Positions 48,545-57,269 of a DNA stretch of 64,000 nt are shown here, piece after piece. The notes beneath the pieces were generated by a model. The model had not been told where the DNA came from. It made no database searches and was given only the letters and a program-made list of their open reading frames with translations. The DNA comes from CF-118 sp035689345. Lineage in GTDB: Bacteria; Chloroflexota; Dormibacteria; Dormibacterales; Dormibacteraceae. Both the position numbers and the translations under genes were made by a program. The stretch spans positions 57,459-121,458 of the forward strand of contig DASSLR010000097.1 in the NCBI GenBank assembly GCA_035689345.1, in the 5' to 3' direction. Positions within the stretch are counted from its first letter, which is position 1, and the number at the start of each line of letters is the position of its first letter.

Positions 48545-50527
48545 CTAAATTTCTTCCCGCTCGAGCCGGTAAGTCTCCATCGTGTCGCCTGGCGTGAACG
48601 TCTCGTATCCCTCCAGCCCGATGCCGCACTCCTGGCCGGCGGGCATCTCCCGCACATCTTCCTTGAAGTGCTTGAGCGAGCTGATCCTGCCCTCGAAGAG
48701 CATCTCCCTTCCCCGGAACAGTTTGACCCAGCCGCCGCGGCTGACCTTGCCTTCGAGCACGCGGCTGCCGGCGATGACGCCGAGGCGAGGGATCTTGATC
48801 GGCGTCACGACCTCGACCCTGCCCTCGCGGATCTGCCGGTACGTGGGCTCGCGCAGGCCCTTGGCGGCGCGCTCCACATCCTCCGTCAGCTTGTAGATGA
48901 CGTCGTAGTACCGAACCTCGACCTTCGCCTTCTCGGCCGCGGCCTGGGACGCAGGCGTGGCCTTGATGTTGAAGCAAACGATGATGGCGTTCGAGACGCC
49001 GGCCAGCAGCAGGTCCGAATCGCTGACCTGACCGACGCCCTGGCCGACGATCTTGATCGCCACCACGGGGTCCTCGATCTTCTGCAGCGCCGCGAGCACT
49101 GCTTCCAGGGTGCCCTGCGCGTCGGCCTTGACCACAAGGCTGAGCTCTTTGACCTCGCCTTCCTTGGCGCGGCGAGCCAGCTCCTCGAGCGTGATGCGCG
49201 GCGCGACATCGCGGGCAGCTTCTTGCGTGCGGCGCTCCATGAGCTTGGTCAGAGCGATCTGGCGCGCGGCGCGCTCGGATGCGACGACCTGGAAGATGTC
49301 GCCGGCCTGCGGCACCTCGCTCATACCGGACACGACCACGGGTGTGGCGGGCGGCGCCTCGGTGACGCTCCGGCCGCGGTCGTCCGCCAGTGCGCGCACC
49401 CGGCCGTAGATGTGGCCGCACACGAAGTCGTCGCTCACCTTCAGAGTTCCGGCCTGCACCAGGACGGTGGCGACGGGGCCGCGCCCGCGCTCGAGGTGCG
49501 CGTCGACGATCGTGCCGATCGCGTTGCGGTCGGGATTCGCTTTCAGCTCCAGGATGTCGGAGGCCAGCACGATCGTGGTCAGCAGGTCTTCGATGCCCTG
49601 GCCGGTGCGCGCGCTGACGTGCACGCACTCGAACTCGCCGCCGTAGTGGCGGGTGACGATGCCCTGCTCGGCCAGCTCCTGGTGCACGCGGTCGACGTTG
49701 GCGTTGTCCCTGTCGATCTTGTTGATGGCGACGATGATCGGCACCTTGGCGGCACGCGCGTGCTGGATCGCCTCGACCGTCTGCGGCATCACGCCGTCGT
49801 CGGCCGCGACCACGAGCACCACGAGGTCGGTGACCTGCGCGCCGCGGGCTCGCATTGCCGTGAACGCCTCATGGCCCGGCGTGTCGATGAACACCACTGG
49901 GTGCCCGTCGGCCGTCTCGATGCGATAGGCGCCGATGCGCTGCGTGATGCCTCCCGCCTCGCCGGCGGCCACGCGCGTCTTGCGGATGGAGTCCAGGATC
50001 GACGTCTTGCCGTGGTCGACGTGGCCCATCACGGTGACGATGGGCGGCCGCGCCACCAGCTTGCTCGGATCCTCGTTGGCCAGGGAGAACAGCTCCTCGC
50101 GGGAGGTGGTGACGACATCGCCCTCCCCCTCGGTCGACTCGACCGCGACGACGTCCTCGCTGGCCACCGGCTCGACCGTGAAGCCGAACTCGTCCGCGAC
50201 GATCTCGGCGGTGGCGTAGTCGATGACCTGGTTGAGGGTGGCGAAGATGTTCGAAGCCATGAGCTTCTTGATCACCTCGACCGGGTTGACGCCGAGCTTG
50301 TCGGCCAGGTCCTTGACCGTCAGGGTCGGCGGCAGCACGGCCTTGCGATCTCCGTTGGGCTCGATCTTGACCGCCACGGACGCCGGCTTGAAGGCCGAGC
50401 GGGCGGCCTCGATCGCCCCAGGCGCCAGCGGAGCCGCGGCATTGCGCGTCAGCCGCCTCTGCTGGAGGAAGTTCACCAGCTCCTTCTGGCTGATCCCGAG
50501 TTCGCGCGCGAGTTCGTGTGCTTTCAT
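48545..50527 (-). CDS. infB: Translation initiation factor IF-2
   Basis: 660 residues. N-terminal IF2N helical domain (KAHELARELGISQKELVNFLQQ; LTVKDLADKLGVNPVEVIKKLMA), a short linker, then the G domain with VTVMGHVDHGKTSILD, DTPGHEAF and NKIDRDNANVDR, and the fMet-tRNA-binding C-terminal domains. The N-terminal region is short compared with the 800-1,000-residue actinobacterial IF-2, giving a near-minimal form. ATG 50527. It is relevant to the unusual start codons found in this window. Confidence 0.97.
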   Translation of the reverse strand: MKAHELARELGISQKELVNFLQQRRLTRNAAAPLAPGAIEAARSAFKPASVAVKIEPNGDRKAVLPPTLTVKDLADKLGVNPVEVIKKLMASNIFATLNQVIDYATAEIVADEFGFTVEPVASEDVVAVESTEGEGDVVTTSREELFSLANEDPSKLVARPPIVTVMGHVDHGKTSILDSIRKTRVAAGEAGGITQRIGAYRIETADGHPVVFIDTPGHEAFTAMRARGAQVTDLVVLVVAADDGVMPQTVEAIQHARAAKVPIIVAINKIDRDNANVDRVHQELAEQGIVTRHYGGEFECVHVSARTGQGIEDLLTTIVLASDILELKANPDRNAIGTIVDAHLERGRGPVATVLVQAGTLKVSDDFVCGHIYGRVRALADDRGRSVTEAPPATPVVVSGMSEVPQAGDIFQVVASERAARQIALTKLMERRTQEAARDVAPRITLEELARRAKEGEVKELSLVVKADAQGTLEAVLAALQKIEDPVVAIKIVGQGVGQVSDSDLLLAGVSNAIIVCFNIKATPASQAAAEKAKVEVRYYDVIYKLTEDVERAAKGLREPTYRQIREGRVEVVTPIKIPRLGVIAGSRVLEGKVSRGGWVKLFRGREMLFEGRISSLKHFKEDVREMPAGQECGIGLEGYETFTPGDTMETYRLEREEI

Positions 50528-50581
50528 GCGGAACTTCTAATTATCCCCAACGCCGCCAGGCGCCAATCTCAGCCCAGGTAT

Positions 50582-50605
50582 CCCTCCCCCGCTTGCGGGG
50601 GAGGG
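50582..50605. repeat. GC-rich palindromic hairpin between ylxR and infB
   Basis: CCCTCCCCCGC-TT-GCGGGGGAGGG, an 11-bp perfect palindromic arm pair directly after the ylxR stop, followed by the run GTCAGGGTGGGGG inside the ylxR tail. It resembles REP-like elements with a CCCTCCCCCGC core seen between genes of many high-GC bacteria. No T-run follows, so it is not a standard terminator and would lie inside the nusA-infB transcript. Confidence 0.55.
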
Positions 50606-50866
50606 TCAGGGTGGGGGCGTGAGTTCGGCCCAGAGCTCCTGCGCCACCGCCGCGCCGAGCGCGCGCTCCAGCTGACGCCGCTTGCGGGCGGTCTGGATGC
50701 AGGCCGCGTCGCGGTGCAGATAGGCGCCCCGCCCGGGTGCGTGGCCCGTCGGATCGACGTGCGCCCCGCCGTCGGGACCGCGCACGATCCGGATCAGCGC
50801 GGCTTTGCCCGCCTCCTGCCTGCAGGCGATGCAGGTCCTAACCGGCTGGTGTCGGCGCTTCGGCAT
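50606..50866 (-). CDS. ylxR: YlxR-family (DUF448) RNA-binding protein
   Basis: 86 residues with the family mark PVRTCIACRQEAGKAALIRIV and GRGAYLHRDAACIQTA. YlxR proteins bind RNA, possibly rRNA or RNase P in some species, and always sit between nusA and infB. ATG 50866 is 29 bp inside the nusA 3' end, so the two are coupled. The last residues (LTPPP) are encoded within a palindromic repeat, suggesting the C-terminus was altered by the insertion. Confidence 0.9.
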   Translation of the reverse strand: MPKRRHQPVRTCIACRQEAGKAALIRIVRGPDGGAHVDPTGHAPGRGAYLHRDAACIQTARKRRQLERALGAAVAQELWAELTPPP

Positions 50867-51878
50867 CGGCGGCCGGCTCGGCGTCGCTCGGCTTGATGTC
50901 GATGCGGTAGCCGGTGAGCTTGGCGGCGAGGCGCGCGTTCTGCCCGTCCCGTCCGATGGCGAGCGAGAGCTGCGTGCGCGGCACCATCACCGTCGCGGTG
51001 CGTGTGGAGCGGTCGATCGAAACGGATTCGACCCTGGCCGGGCCGAGGGCGGCGGCCACGAACGCCTCCGGGTCGTCCGACCAAGGAACGATGTCGACGT
51101 GCTCGCTCGAGAGCTCGCTCAGGATCGCGCGGTGGCGGACTCCCTTGGGTCCCACGCAGGCACCGACCGGGTCGAGGCCGGGCTCGTTCGACGCGACCGC
51201 GATCTTCGTCCGCAGGCCGGGCTCGCGAGCCAGCGCCCGGACTTCCACGGTGCCCGCCTTGATCTCGGGAACCTCGGCCTCGAGCAGGCGGTGCACGAAC
51301 TGGCGGGCGGCGCGCGATACGCGGACCTGCGCCTGCCGGTGGTTGCGCTGCGGATCGAGGATCACCACCAGGACCGGCCGCCCGGGATGGAGCTGCTCGC
51401 CGGGAATCTGTTCTTCCGTGGGCATGACGCCCTCGGCGCGACCAAGGTCGATGTACACGGTGCCGCCTTCGATGCGATCGATGACGCCCGTGGCGAGCTC
51501 TCCGCGATGCTCTGACACCTCGCGCAGGACCTTGTCGCGCTCGAGATCGTGGATGTGGCGCAGCACCGCGTGCTTGGCGGTCTGCGCGGCCATGCGCTTG
51601 AACTCGTCCGAAGGGAGGACGACGATGGTCTCGCTGCCATCGGCGGCGCGCACGCGGCTCGTGACGTCGAGCGCGCCTGAGGCGGTGTCCAGCTTGACCG
51701 ACACGACGCCCGGTGGGCTGAACGCTCTGACGTAAGCCGCGGCCAGCGCGTCCTCCACCGTGCGCAGCATTTCCGGGAGCGGAATGCCCAGCTCGGCGCA
51801 GAGCGCGTTCAGCGCGTCTGCGAGCTTCTCGGTAGACGGTTCAGAGACTGACCGCGAGCCTGCCCGAGGCAACGTCAT
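50838..51878 (-). CDS. nusA: Transcription termination/antitermination protein NusA
   Basis: 346 residues: an N-terminal RNA-polymerase-binding part (EKLADALNALCAELGIPLPEMLRTVEDALAAAYVRAF), S1 (LATGVIDRIEGGTVYIDLGRAEGVMP) and two KH domains (LDPVGACVGPKGVRHRAILSEL; LSLAIGRDGQNARLAAKLTG). It lacks the C-terminal acidic repeats of Escherichia coli NusA, like Gram-positive NusA. ATG 51878 overlaps the rimP 3' end by 38 bp; no closer start is available in frame. Confidence 0.95.
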   Translation of the reverse strand: MTLPRAGSRSVSEPSTEKLADALNALCAELGIPLPEMLRTVEDALAAAYVRAFSPPGVVSVKLDTASGALDVTSRVRAADGSETIVVLPSDEFKRMAAQTAKHAVLRHIHDLERDKVLREVSEHRGELATGVIDRIEGGTVYIDLGRAEGVMPTEEQIPGEQLHPGRPVLVVILDPQRNHRQAQVRVSRAARQFVHRLLEAEVPEIKAGTVEVRALAREPGLRTKIAVASNEPGLDPVGACVGPKGVRHRAILSELSSEHVDIVPWSDDPEAFVAAALGPARVESVSIDRSTRTATVMVPRTQLSLAIGRDGQNARLAAKLTGYRIDIKPSDAEPAADAEAPTPAG

Positions 51879-52311
51879 CCCATCCGATGTGAACGATCAC
51901 CGGCGCCCGCCCGCGAGGGCCACGCGACTGGACCGCGATGCCCGCGCCGTCCACCGCGACCAACTGCCCCTCGACCACCGTTTCCGTTTCCCCCGTCCGG
52001 TACCGCACATTCACCCGCTTGCCGTGGAAACGCTCATAGTCCTCCTTTCCACGCAGTGGGCGCTCGGCGCCCGGGGAGGAGACCTCGAGGTCGTACGGTC
52101 CAGGGACGAGCGCGGCGTTGTCGAGGAGCGGACCGATGACGCGGCTCACGCGCTCGCAGTCGTCGATGGTGATCGGCTCGACGCGGTCGATGGACACGCG
52201 CAGCGTGCGCCCCGACTGGCCTGACTGCTCCACCGCGTAAAGCTCATACCCCATGTGCTTGAGCGTGGGCTCGAGCAGGGTCCTGATCGACGGTATTGGC
52301 CAGGTCGGCAT
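51841..52311 (-). CDS. rimP: Ribosome maturation factor RimP
   Basis: 156 residues. LEPTLKHMGYELYAVEQSG, TLRVSIDRVEPITIDDCERVSRVIGPLLDN and PYDLEVSSPGAERPLRGKEDYERF are the RimP signature; RimP assists 30S assembly. The ATG at 52311 fits the family N-terminus; a much longer frame upstream is antisense-like read-through into secF. First gene of the rimP-nusA-ylxR-infB-rbfA chain. Confidence 0.94.
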   Translation of the reverse strand: MPTWPIPSIRTLLEPTLKHMGYELYAVEQSGQSGRTLRVSIDRVEPITIDDCERVSRVIGPLLDNAALVPGPYDLEVSSPGAERPLRGKEDYERFHGKRVNVRYRTGETETVVEGQLVAVDGAGIAVQSRGPRGRAPVIVHIGWDDVASGRLAVSL

Positions 52312-52334
52312 GTGTTCGGCGCTGTTCCCGCTAC

Positions 52335-53393
52335 CTACCTTACAGGCTGCAGGCGCCTCCAAACGACCAGCAGCGGGGCGGCGTTGAAGATTGAGCTGTA
52401 GGTGCCGGAGACGATGCCGATGAGCAGGGCGAGGGCAAAGCCCCTCAGGGTCGCGCCACCGGCGATGAGGATCGACGCCAGGACGAGCACGACGGTGAAG
52501 CTCGTGATGATGGACCGGGCTGCGGTCTGCATGATGCTGAGGTTCACCACCTGCTCGAACGAAAGCCGTTGGCTGACGCGGAGGTTCTCGCGGATCCTGT
52601 CGAAGACGACGATCGTGTCGTGCACGGAGAAGCCCACGACCGTGAGCACGGCTGTGACGAAGAGGCTGTCGATCTGGCCGATGCGCAGGCCGAGCACGGC
52701 GCCGAGGATCGAGAACACGCCAGTCAGCAGGAAGACGTCGTGCAGGAGGGCCGCAAGCGCGGACCCGCCGAACTGGAACCCGGCGCGCCATCCGCCGGGC
52801 ACGTTGCGGAAACGGATGGCCAGTAGCAGCAGGATGGCGACCGAGGCCAGCACCACAGCCAGCAGCGCGAACTCGATGGTCTCGCCCGCGATGACCCCAC
52901 CGACCTCGAGCACCTGCTGCAGCTGCATCGAGCCGAGCGACTTCTGCAGGCCGTCCTCGACGCTCTTCTGTCCGGCCGGTGTCAGCGGCGGCGTGCGGAT
53001 GATGTAGCCACCACCACCCGTCGCGATGACGGAGCCGTCGATGTTCATGTTCGACACCGCCGTTTCCACCTGCGCCACCGACGGATGGCTGGCGAAGGTG
53101 ACCGTGAACTCGGTGCCGCCCGCGAAGTCGATGCCCAGCAGGAAGTGCCGGGTGCTCATCGAGATGATGCCCGGGATGATGATCAAGAGCGACAGCAGGA
53201 AGAACCAGTTGCGCCTGCCGACGATGTCGAGGCGGCGGACCCTTGGCGGCTCCGCGGCCTTGACGGGGGCCTTCTCCTCCTCGAGTTCCTCCTCTAGTTC
53301 CTCGACGGCCTCTTCCGCAACGATGTCTTCCTCTTCGTCGGGCTCCTCCTCTTCTTCCTCGAGGTCCCGAGCTTCCTCAGAGCGGTCGAGCAC
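52335..53393 (-). CDS. secF: Protein translocase subunit SecF
   Basis: 352 residues. Six membrane helices of the RND-like fold with FLLGIDFAGGTEFTVTF after TM1 and FSVHDTIVVFDRIRENLR later. SecF works with SecD and YajC to drive late steps of Sec export with the proton gradient. The first 55 residues are an unusual acidic cytoplasmic extension (EEEEEEPDEEEDIVAEE, VEELEEELEEEKAP) before TM1. GTG 53393 overlaps the secD 3' end by 17 bp. Confidence 0.95.
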   Translation of the reverse strand: MLDRSEEARDLEEEEEEPDEEEDIVAEEAVEELEEELEEEKAPVKAAEPPRVRRLDIVGRRNWFFLLSLLIIIPGIISMSTRHFLLGIDFAGGTEFTVTFASHPSVAQVETAVSNMNIDGSVIATGGGGYIIRTPPLTPAGQKSVEDGLQKSLGSMQLQQVLEVGGVIAGETIEFALLAVVLASVAILLLLAIRFRNVPGGWRAGFQFGGSALAALLHDVFLLTGVFSILGAVLGLRIGQIDSLFVTAVLTVVGFSVHDTIVVFDRIRENLRVSQRLSFEQVVNLSIMQTAARSIITSFTVVLVLASILIAGGATLRGFALALLIGIVSGTYSSIFNAAPLLVVWRRLQPVR

Positions 53394-54870
53394 GATCGAC
53401 TCCCAGAAGAGCGGGGCGGCGGAAGCTGGTCGAGGCCAGGACGATCGCCAGCAAGTTGTGGGTCACCACGATCGACGAGATGAGGCTGGCTATGACACCG
53501 ATTCCGAGCACGATGGCGAAGCCTTTCACCGGCGCGGGCCCCACGAAGCCCAGGATCACGCAGGTGATGAGCGTGGACGTGTTCGAGTCACGGATGGCGG
53601 GCCAGGCGCGCCGCACCGCGGCGTCGACCGCGGCGGGTATGGTGCGGCCCGCGCGGACCTCTTCCTTGAAACGCTCGAAGATCAGGACGTTGGCGTCGAC
53701 CGCCATGCCCACGGACAGGATGAAGCCGGTGATGCCGGCCAGCGTCAACGTGACGGGTAAGGCTTTGAACACGGCGAGCACAGCACCCGCATAGAAAAGG
53801 AGAGCGAGGCTCGCGAGAAAGCCCGGCACGCGGTAGTAGACGATCATGAAGATGACGACGATCGTCAGGCCGAGGAGGCCCGCGGCGAGGCTCAGCTTGA
53901 CCGATTCGGCACCGAGCGTCGACCCGACCTGCGTCACGTCGAGGACGACCAGGGTCACAGGTAGAGACCCAGAGTTGATGCCCGTCGCCAGGTCGTTAGC
54001 GGTGGCCTGCGTGAACGAGCCGCTGATGACCGCCTGACCGCCCGTGATCTGCTCCTGCGTGATCGGGTCGGTGAGGAACTTCGGCGTCGGGTCTGTCGGG
54101 TTTTGCGGCGCGTCCCAGGGGCGCGAGACCTGGCCCACGTAGTCGGCGTTCTCCCAGTTGTCGATGTCCTTCTGCGTGAGGTCCAGCCAGATGGAAAGGT
54201 GACGCTGCGCGCAGTTGGCCGTCTGGCTGGTCGACGGATCGCCTGGGCAGGCATTGACGTTGTCCTGCGTGAGCTTGGAGAAGACGTCGGCGCCATGCGA
54301 GGTGAAGGTGAGGTCGACCACCCACGACACTCCGTTCTGGTCGAGCGAGGCGCTCGCACTCTGGATGTCCTCACCGCTGAGCCCGACGAGCTGAGGTTTG
54401 AAGCCCGGCTCCGGACCGTTGGTCACCTTGTCGTCGGGTACCCATTTCGCGTAGACGAGCTTCGTGACGCGCCCGATCGCTCGCTGCGCCTGATCGGCGG
54501 TGACCCCGGCGAGGTCGACCGTGATGCGGTCGTTCTGCGAGCCGGCGCCGCGAATCTCTGGCTCGCTCACACCCAGGGCGTTGACGCGCTTGGTGATGAC
54601 GTCGACTGTGCGCTGCTGGACGTCGGCCCGGGCCTGCCCGGGTGGGAAGTTTGTCAGCTCATAGTCGATGTGCGTGCCGCCCGCCAGGTCGAGGCCCTTG
54701 TGGACGTAGAGGGGCCAGCCGAAGTAGTTGGGTGGCAGGCCCGGCACGTTGCCCGTCAGCGGGTAGTGGTTGACCAGCCGGTAGATGTAACCCGCGCCGT
54801 CGATACCGATCGAGAAGATCAGGATGCCGACGATCAACAAGCGAATGGGCCAGGCGAGGACTAACTGCAC
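53377..54870 (-). CDS. secD: Protein translocase subunit SecD
   Basis: 497 residues with an N-terminal helix (IRLLIVGILIFSIGI), the conserved KGLDLAGGTHIDYEL segment, a large periplasmic-type domain and five more helices with ILSVGMAVDANVLIFERFKEE. Subunit of the SecDF export motor. Separate secD and secF genes rather than the Bacillus fusion. GTG 54870. It lies just after ruvB in the minus-strand direction; the 38-bp gap shows no terminator. Confidence 0.95.
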   Translation of the reverse strand: MQLVLAWPIRLLIVGILIFSIGIDGAGYIYRLVNHYPLTGNVPGLPPNYFGWPLYVHKGLDLAGGTHIDYELTNFPPGQARADVQQRTVDVITKRVNALGVSEPEIRGAGSQNDRITVDLAGVTADQAQRAIGRVTKLVYAKWVPDDKVTNGPEPGFKPQLVGLSGEDIQSASASLDQNGVSWVVDLTFTSHGADVFSKLTQDNVNACPGDPSTSQTANCAQRHLSIWLDLTQKDIDNWENADYVGQVSRPWDAPQNPTDPTPKFLTDPITQEQITGGQAVISGSFTQATANDLATGINSGSLPVTLVVLDVTQVGSTLGAESVKLSLAAGLLGLTIVVIFMIVYYRVPGFLASLALLFYAGAVLAVFKALPVTLTLAGITGFILSVGMAVDANVLIFERFKEEVRAGRTIPAAVDAAVRRAWPAIRDSNTSTLITCVILGFVGPAPVKGFAIVLGIGVIASLISSIVVTHNLLAIVLASTSFRRPALLGVDRARPL

Positions 54871-54908
54871 GGCTTGTGAAGTCTAGGGAAAGCCCGCCGC
54901 CGTCTGCC

Positions 54909-55928
54909 TTACAGGAGGCGGGCCTGGCCCTGCGGCGGCTCCTCGCCGATGTGTGCGTAAGCGAGGTCGGTGGCCACGCGACCCCGCGCGGTGCGCGCCA
55001 TGAAGCCGATCTGGATCAGGTACGGCTCGTGCACGTCCTCGATGGTCTCCGGCTCTTCCGAAAGCGACATCGCGATCGTGTCGAGGCCGACCGGCCCACC
55101 CTTGAACTTCTTGATCAGGGTTTCGAGCAGCCGGCGGTCCAGCGGCTCGAGGCCGATGGCGTCGATGTCGAGCATGGCCAGCGCCGCGCGGGTCGCGTCG
55201 ACGGTCGCGCGCCCGTCGCCGCGGACCTGAGCGTAGTCGCGGACACGCCGCAGCAGGCGGTTGGCGATGCGGGGTGTGCCGCGGGCGCGGCGGGCGATTT
55301 CCGAGACCGCTTCCTCGTGGATCTCGATGTCGAGGATGCGCGCGGACCTGCGCACGATGCTCTCGAGCTCGGCTTTGGAGTAGAAGTCGAGGCGGTAGAC
55401 CGCGCCGAACCGGTCGCGCAGCGGTCCGCTGAGCAGACCCTGGCGTGTGGTCGCACCGACGCACGTGAAGTGCGGCAGCGGAAGCGTCGCGGCGCTCGCC
55501 CCCACTCCTTTGCCCAGCACCGCGTCGAATCGGAAATCCTCGAGCGCGGGATAGAGCGATTCCTCGACAACGCTGTTGAGGCGGTGGATCTCGTCGATGA
55601 AGAAGACGTCGCGCGTCGAGAGGTTGAGCAGGATCGACCCGAGTGCGCCCTGATGATCGATGGCCGGACCGGAGCTGACCTTGATGGCGACCTCCAGCTC
55701 GTTGGCGATGATGTGGGCGAGCGTGGTCTTGCCGAGCCCAGGCGGCCCGCACAGCAGCACGTGCTCGACGGGCTCCCCGCGCCGGCGCGCGGCCTCCAGC
55801 AGGATGCTGAGGTTCTCGCGCACCTGAGCCTGCCCGACGTATTCGGACAGCAGGCGAGGACGCAGCGTGAGGTCGAACTGCTCGTCGTCGACCTTTGCGT
55901 CAAGCACTCCGTCTTCGGTTTCGCCCAT
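54909..55928 (-). CDS. ruvB: Holliday junction branch-migration helicase RuvB
   Basis: 339 residues. AAA+ motor: LRPRLLSEYVGQAQVRENL, Walker A CGPPGLGKTTLAHIIA, Walker B VFFIDEIHRL, the sensor segment GATTRQGLLSGPLRDRFG, then the winged helix with GPVGLDTIA and EPYLIQIGFMARTARGRV. It pumps DNA through the RuvA-bound junction. The ATG at 55928 directly abuts the ruvA stop. No LexA box is seen near ruvCAB. Confidence 0.96.
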   Translation of the reverse strand: MGETEDGVLDAKVDDEQFDLTLRPRLLSEYVGQAQVRENLSILLEAARRRGEPVEHVLLCGPPGLGKTTLAHIIANELEVAIKVSSGPAIDHQGALGSILLNLSTRDVFFIDEIHRLNSVVEESLYPALEDFRFDAVLGKGVGASAATLPLPHFTCVGATTRQGLLSGPLRDRFGAVYRLDFYSKAELESIVRRSARILDIEIHEEAVSEIARRARGTPRIANRLLRRVRDYAQVRGDGRATVDATRAALAMLDIDAIGLEPLDRRLLETLIKKFKGGPVGLDTIAMSLSEEPETIEDVHEPYLIQIGFMARTARGRVATDLAYAHIGEEPPQGQARLL

Positions 55929-56531
55929 CTACTTCCTGCCCAATGCTTTCAAAGCCGCGGCCAGCGCGTCCTGCGTCGATGGCGAAGACTTCCAGTCCAC
56001 CGCCTCGAGCCCGGACCGCGCCTCCTGTGAAGAGAAGCCTAAGTTGCGCAGCGCCGCTTCGACCGCCTTCGGCACGGCTCCGTCGCCGGCCGCCGCGACC
56101 GCCCGCGGCAGAACCGCGAGGGCTTCTTCGGCGTCGAGCTTCGGCTTGAGCTCGATGATCACCTTGGCGGCCGTGCGCGGCCCGACGCCACTCGCGCGCC
56201 GGATCGGCGCGGGATCCTCTGCCGTGATGGCTCGCTTCAGGACCTCGATGCTCGCCGCGCTGAGGATGTTGAGCCCGACCTTCGGCCCGACACCGTCTAC
56301 CTGGATGAGCATCTCGAACAGGTCGAGCTCTTCGGCGGTGGCGAATCCATACAGGGCGAGCTGGTCTTCGCGGACGTGCGTGTGGATGTGCAGCTCGAGC
56401 GCTCCGCCCGGCGCGGGCACCTTCTGGCGCGTGGTCGAGGCGACGCTGACCAGGTAGCCGACGCCGCCCACGTCGAGCACGACGTACTCGGGCGTGGCGC
56501 GCTTCACGGTGCCGCTGAGATGGGCGATCAA
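55929..56531 (-). CDS. ruvA: Holliday junction DNA helicase subunit RuvA
   Basis: 200 residues: IAHLSGTVKRATPEYVVLDVGGVGYLVSV (OB fold), REDQLALYGFATAEELDLFEMLIQVDGVGPKVGLNIL and GVGPRTAAKVIIELK (helix-hairpin-helix pair) and the C-terminal RuvB-binding domain (ALRNLGFSSQEA). TTG 56531 overlaps the ruvC stop (TTGA). Longer upstream frames belong to ruvC antiphase. Confidence 0.95.
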   Translation of the reverse strand: MIAHLSGTVKRATPEYVVLDVGGVGYLVSVASTTRQKVPAPGGALELHIHTHVREDQLALYGFATAEELDLFEMLIQVDGVGPKVGLNILSAASIEVLKRAITAEDPAPIRRASGVGPRTAAKVIIELKPKLDAEEALAVLPRAVAAAGDGAVPKAVEAALRNLGFSSQEARSGLEAVDWKSSPSTQDALAAALKALGRK

Positions 56532-57016
56532 CGGCGCGCACCGTTGAAGCGGCGACTCCGGGCGTGACACACCGCGATCGCTATGGCGTCGCGCGCGTGC
56601 TCGTCGAGCTTGCCCTCCGGCAGCTGCACCTGCGCGGCCAGCATGCGCTGGATCTGCGCCTTGTCGGCCTTGCCGTAGCCGGTGAGCACGATCTTCACCT
56701 GGGACGGCTTGTACTCGAAGACCGGCACGTGGCACTCCTCGAGGACGGCGAGGATCGCACCGCGCGCCTGCGCCACTCCGATCGCGCTCGTGGCGTTGCG
56801 GCCCATGAAAAGCTCTTCGAGGGACGCCTCCGCGGGATGGTGCTCGTCGATGAGCGCGCGGAGGTGATTGGCGATGGCGACGAGGCGCGGTCCTTCGCGC
56901 CCGGGAATCGTCGACACGGTGCCGCACGCGACGACGCGGTTGGGCTCGGCGAGCAGCGCAAAGCCCGTGCCTGCGAGCCCGGGATCGATTCCGACTATCA
57001 GCCCGTCAGCTGGCAT
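56528..57016 (-). CDS. ruvC: Holliday junction resolvase RuvC
   Basis: 162 residues. Acidic active-site residues are in IVGIDPGLAGTGFA, ASLEELFMGRNATSA and DEHARDAIAIAVCHA; the DNA-binding segment is EYKPSQVKIVLTGYGKADKAQIQRML. It cuts four-way junctions symmetrically. ATG 57016 follows a 17-bp gap and a duplicated fragment of the yebC tail. The inverted repeat ACAGGT-CTAT-ACCTGT (57024-57039) lies immediately upstream. Confidence 0.95.
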   Translation of the reverse strand: MPADGLIVGIDPGLAGTGFALLAEPNRVVACGTVSTIPGREGPRLVAIANHLRALIDEHHPAEASLEELFMGRNATSAIGVAQARGAILAVLEECHVPVFEYKPSQVKIVLTGYGKADKAQIQRMLAAQVQLPEGKLDEHARDAIAIAVCHARSRRFNGARR

Positions 57017-57032
57017 TCGCCCATACAGGTCT

Positions 57033-57269
57033 ATACCTGTGCCGAGACTCTTTCAAGAACGTCTGCTGGGATGTCGAAAAGCGCGGGTAAGGGCTGAGGC
57101 CCTTCCCCGCGGGCCCCATCCCGGGGCGCGCAGCGCGACGCGCTGTGGTTTGTACGAAGTGAACGCTTGGGAGACGGCCGGAATGAATCCGGCCTACTTG
57201 CGACCCATCAACTCTTTTCATTCATACCTGTGCTGAGACTCTTTCAAGAACGTCTGCTGGAATGTCGAA
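57033..57269. repeat. Insert with 46-bp flanking direct repeats (locus 2)
   Basis: Bases 57033-57078 and 57224-57269 match at 44 of 46 positions. The right copy is the coding end of yebC; the left copy encodes the same residues and ends in TAG. The differences are synonymous (ATT/ATC, TCA/TCG). The 145 bp between them are hairpin-rich, including GGCCGGA-ATGAA-TCCGGCC (57176-57194), CAGCGC-GAC-GCGCTG and AAGGGC-TGAG-GCCCTT. It is similar in design to locus 1 at 29.8 kb. Confidence 0.75.

Noticed and set aside
48668..50896. Plus-strand open frame of 742 codons
   Set aside because: Antisense to infB and ylxR; product is a repetitive Asp/Leu/Gly shadow with no recognisable motif.
57022..57042. 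LexA site upstream of ruvC
   Set aside because: ACAGGT-CTAT-ACCTGT is palindromic, but it does not match the CGAAC-N4-GTTCG box used by lexA and recA here.
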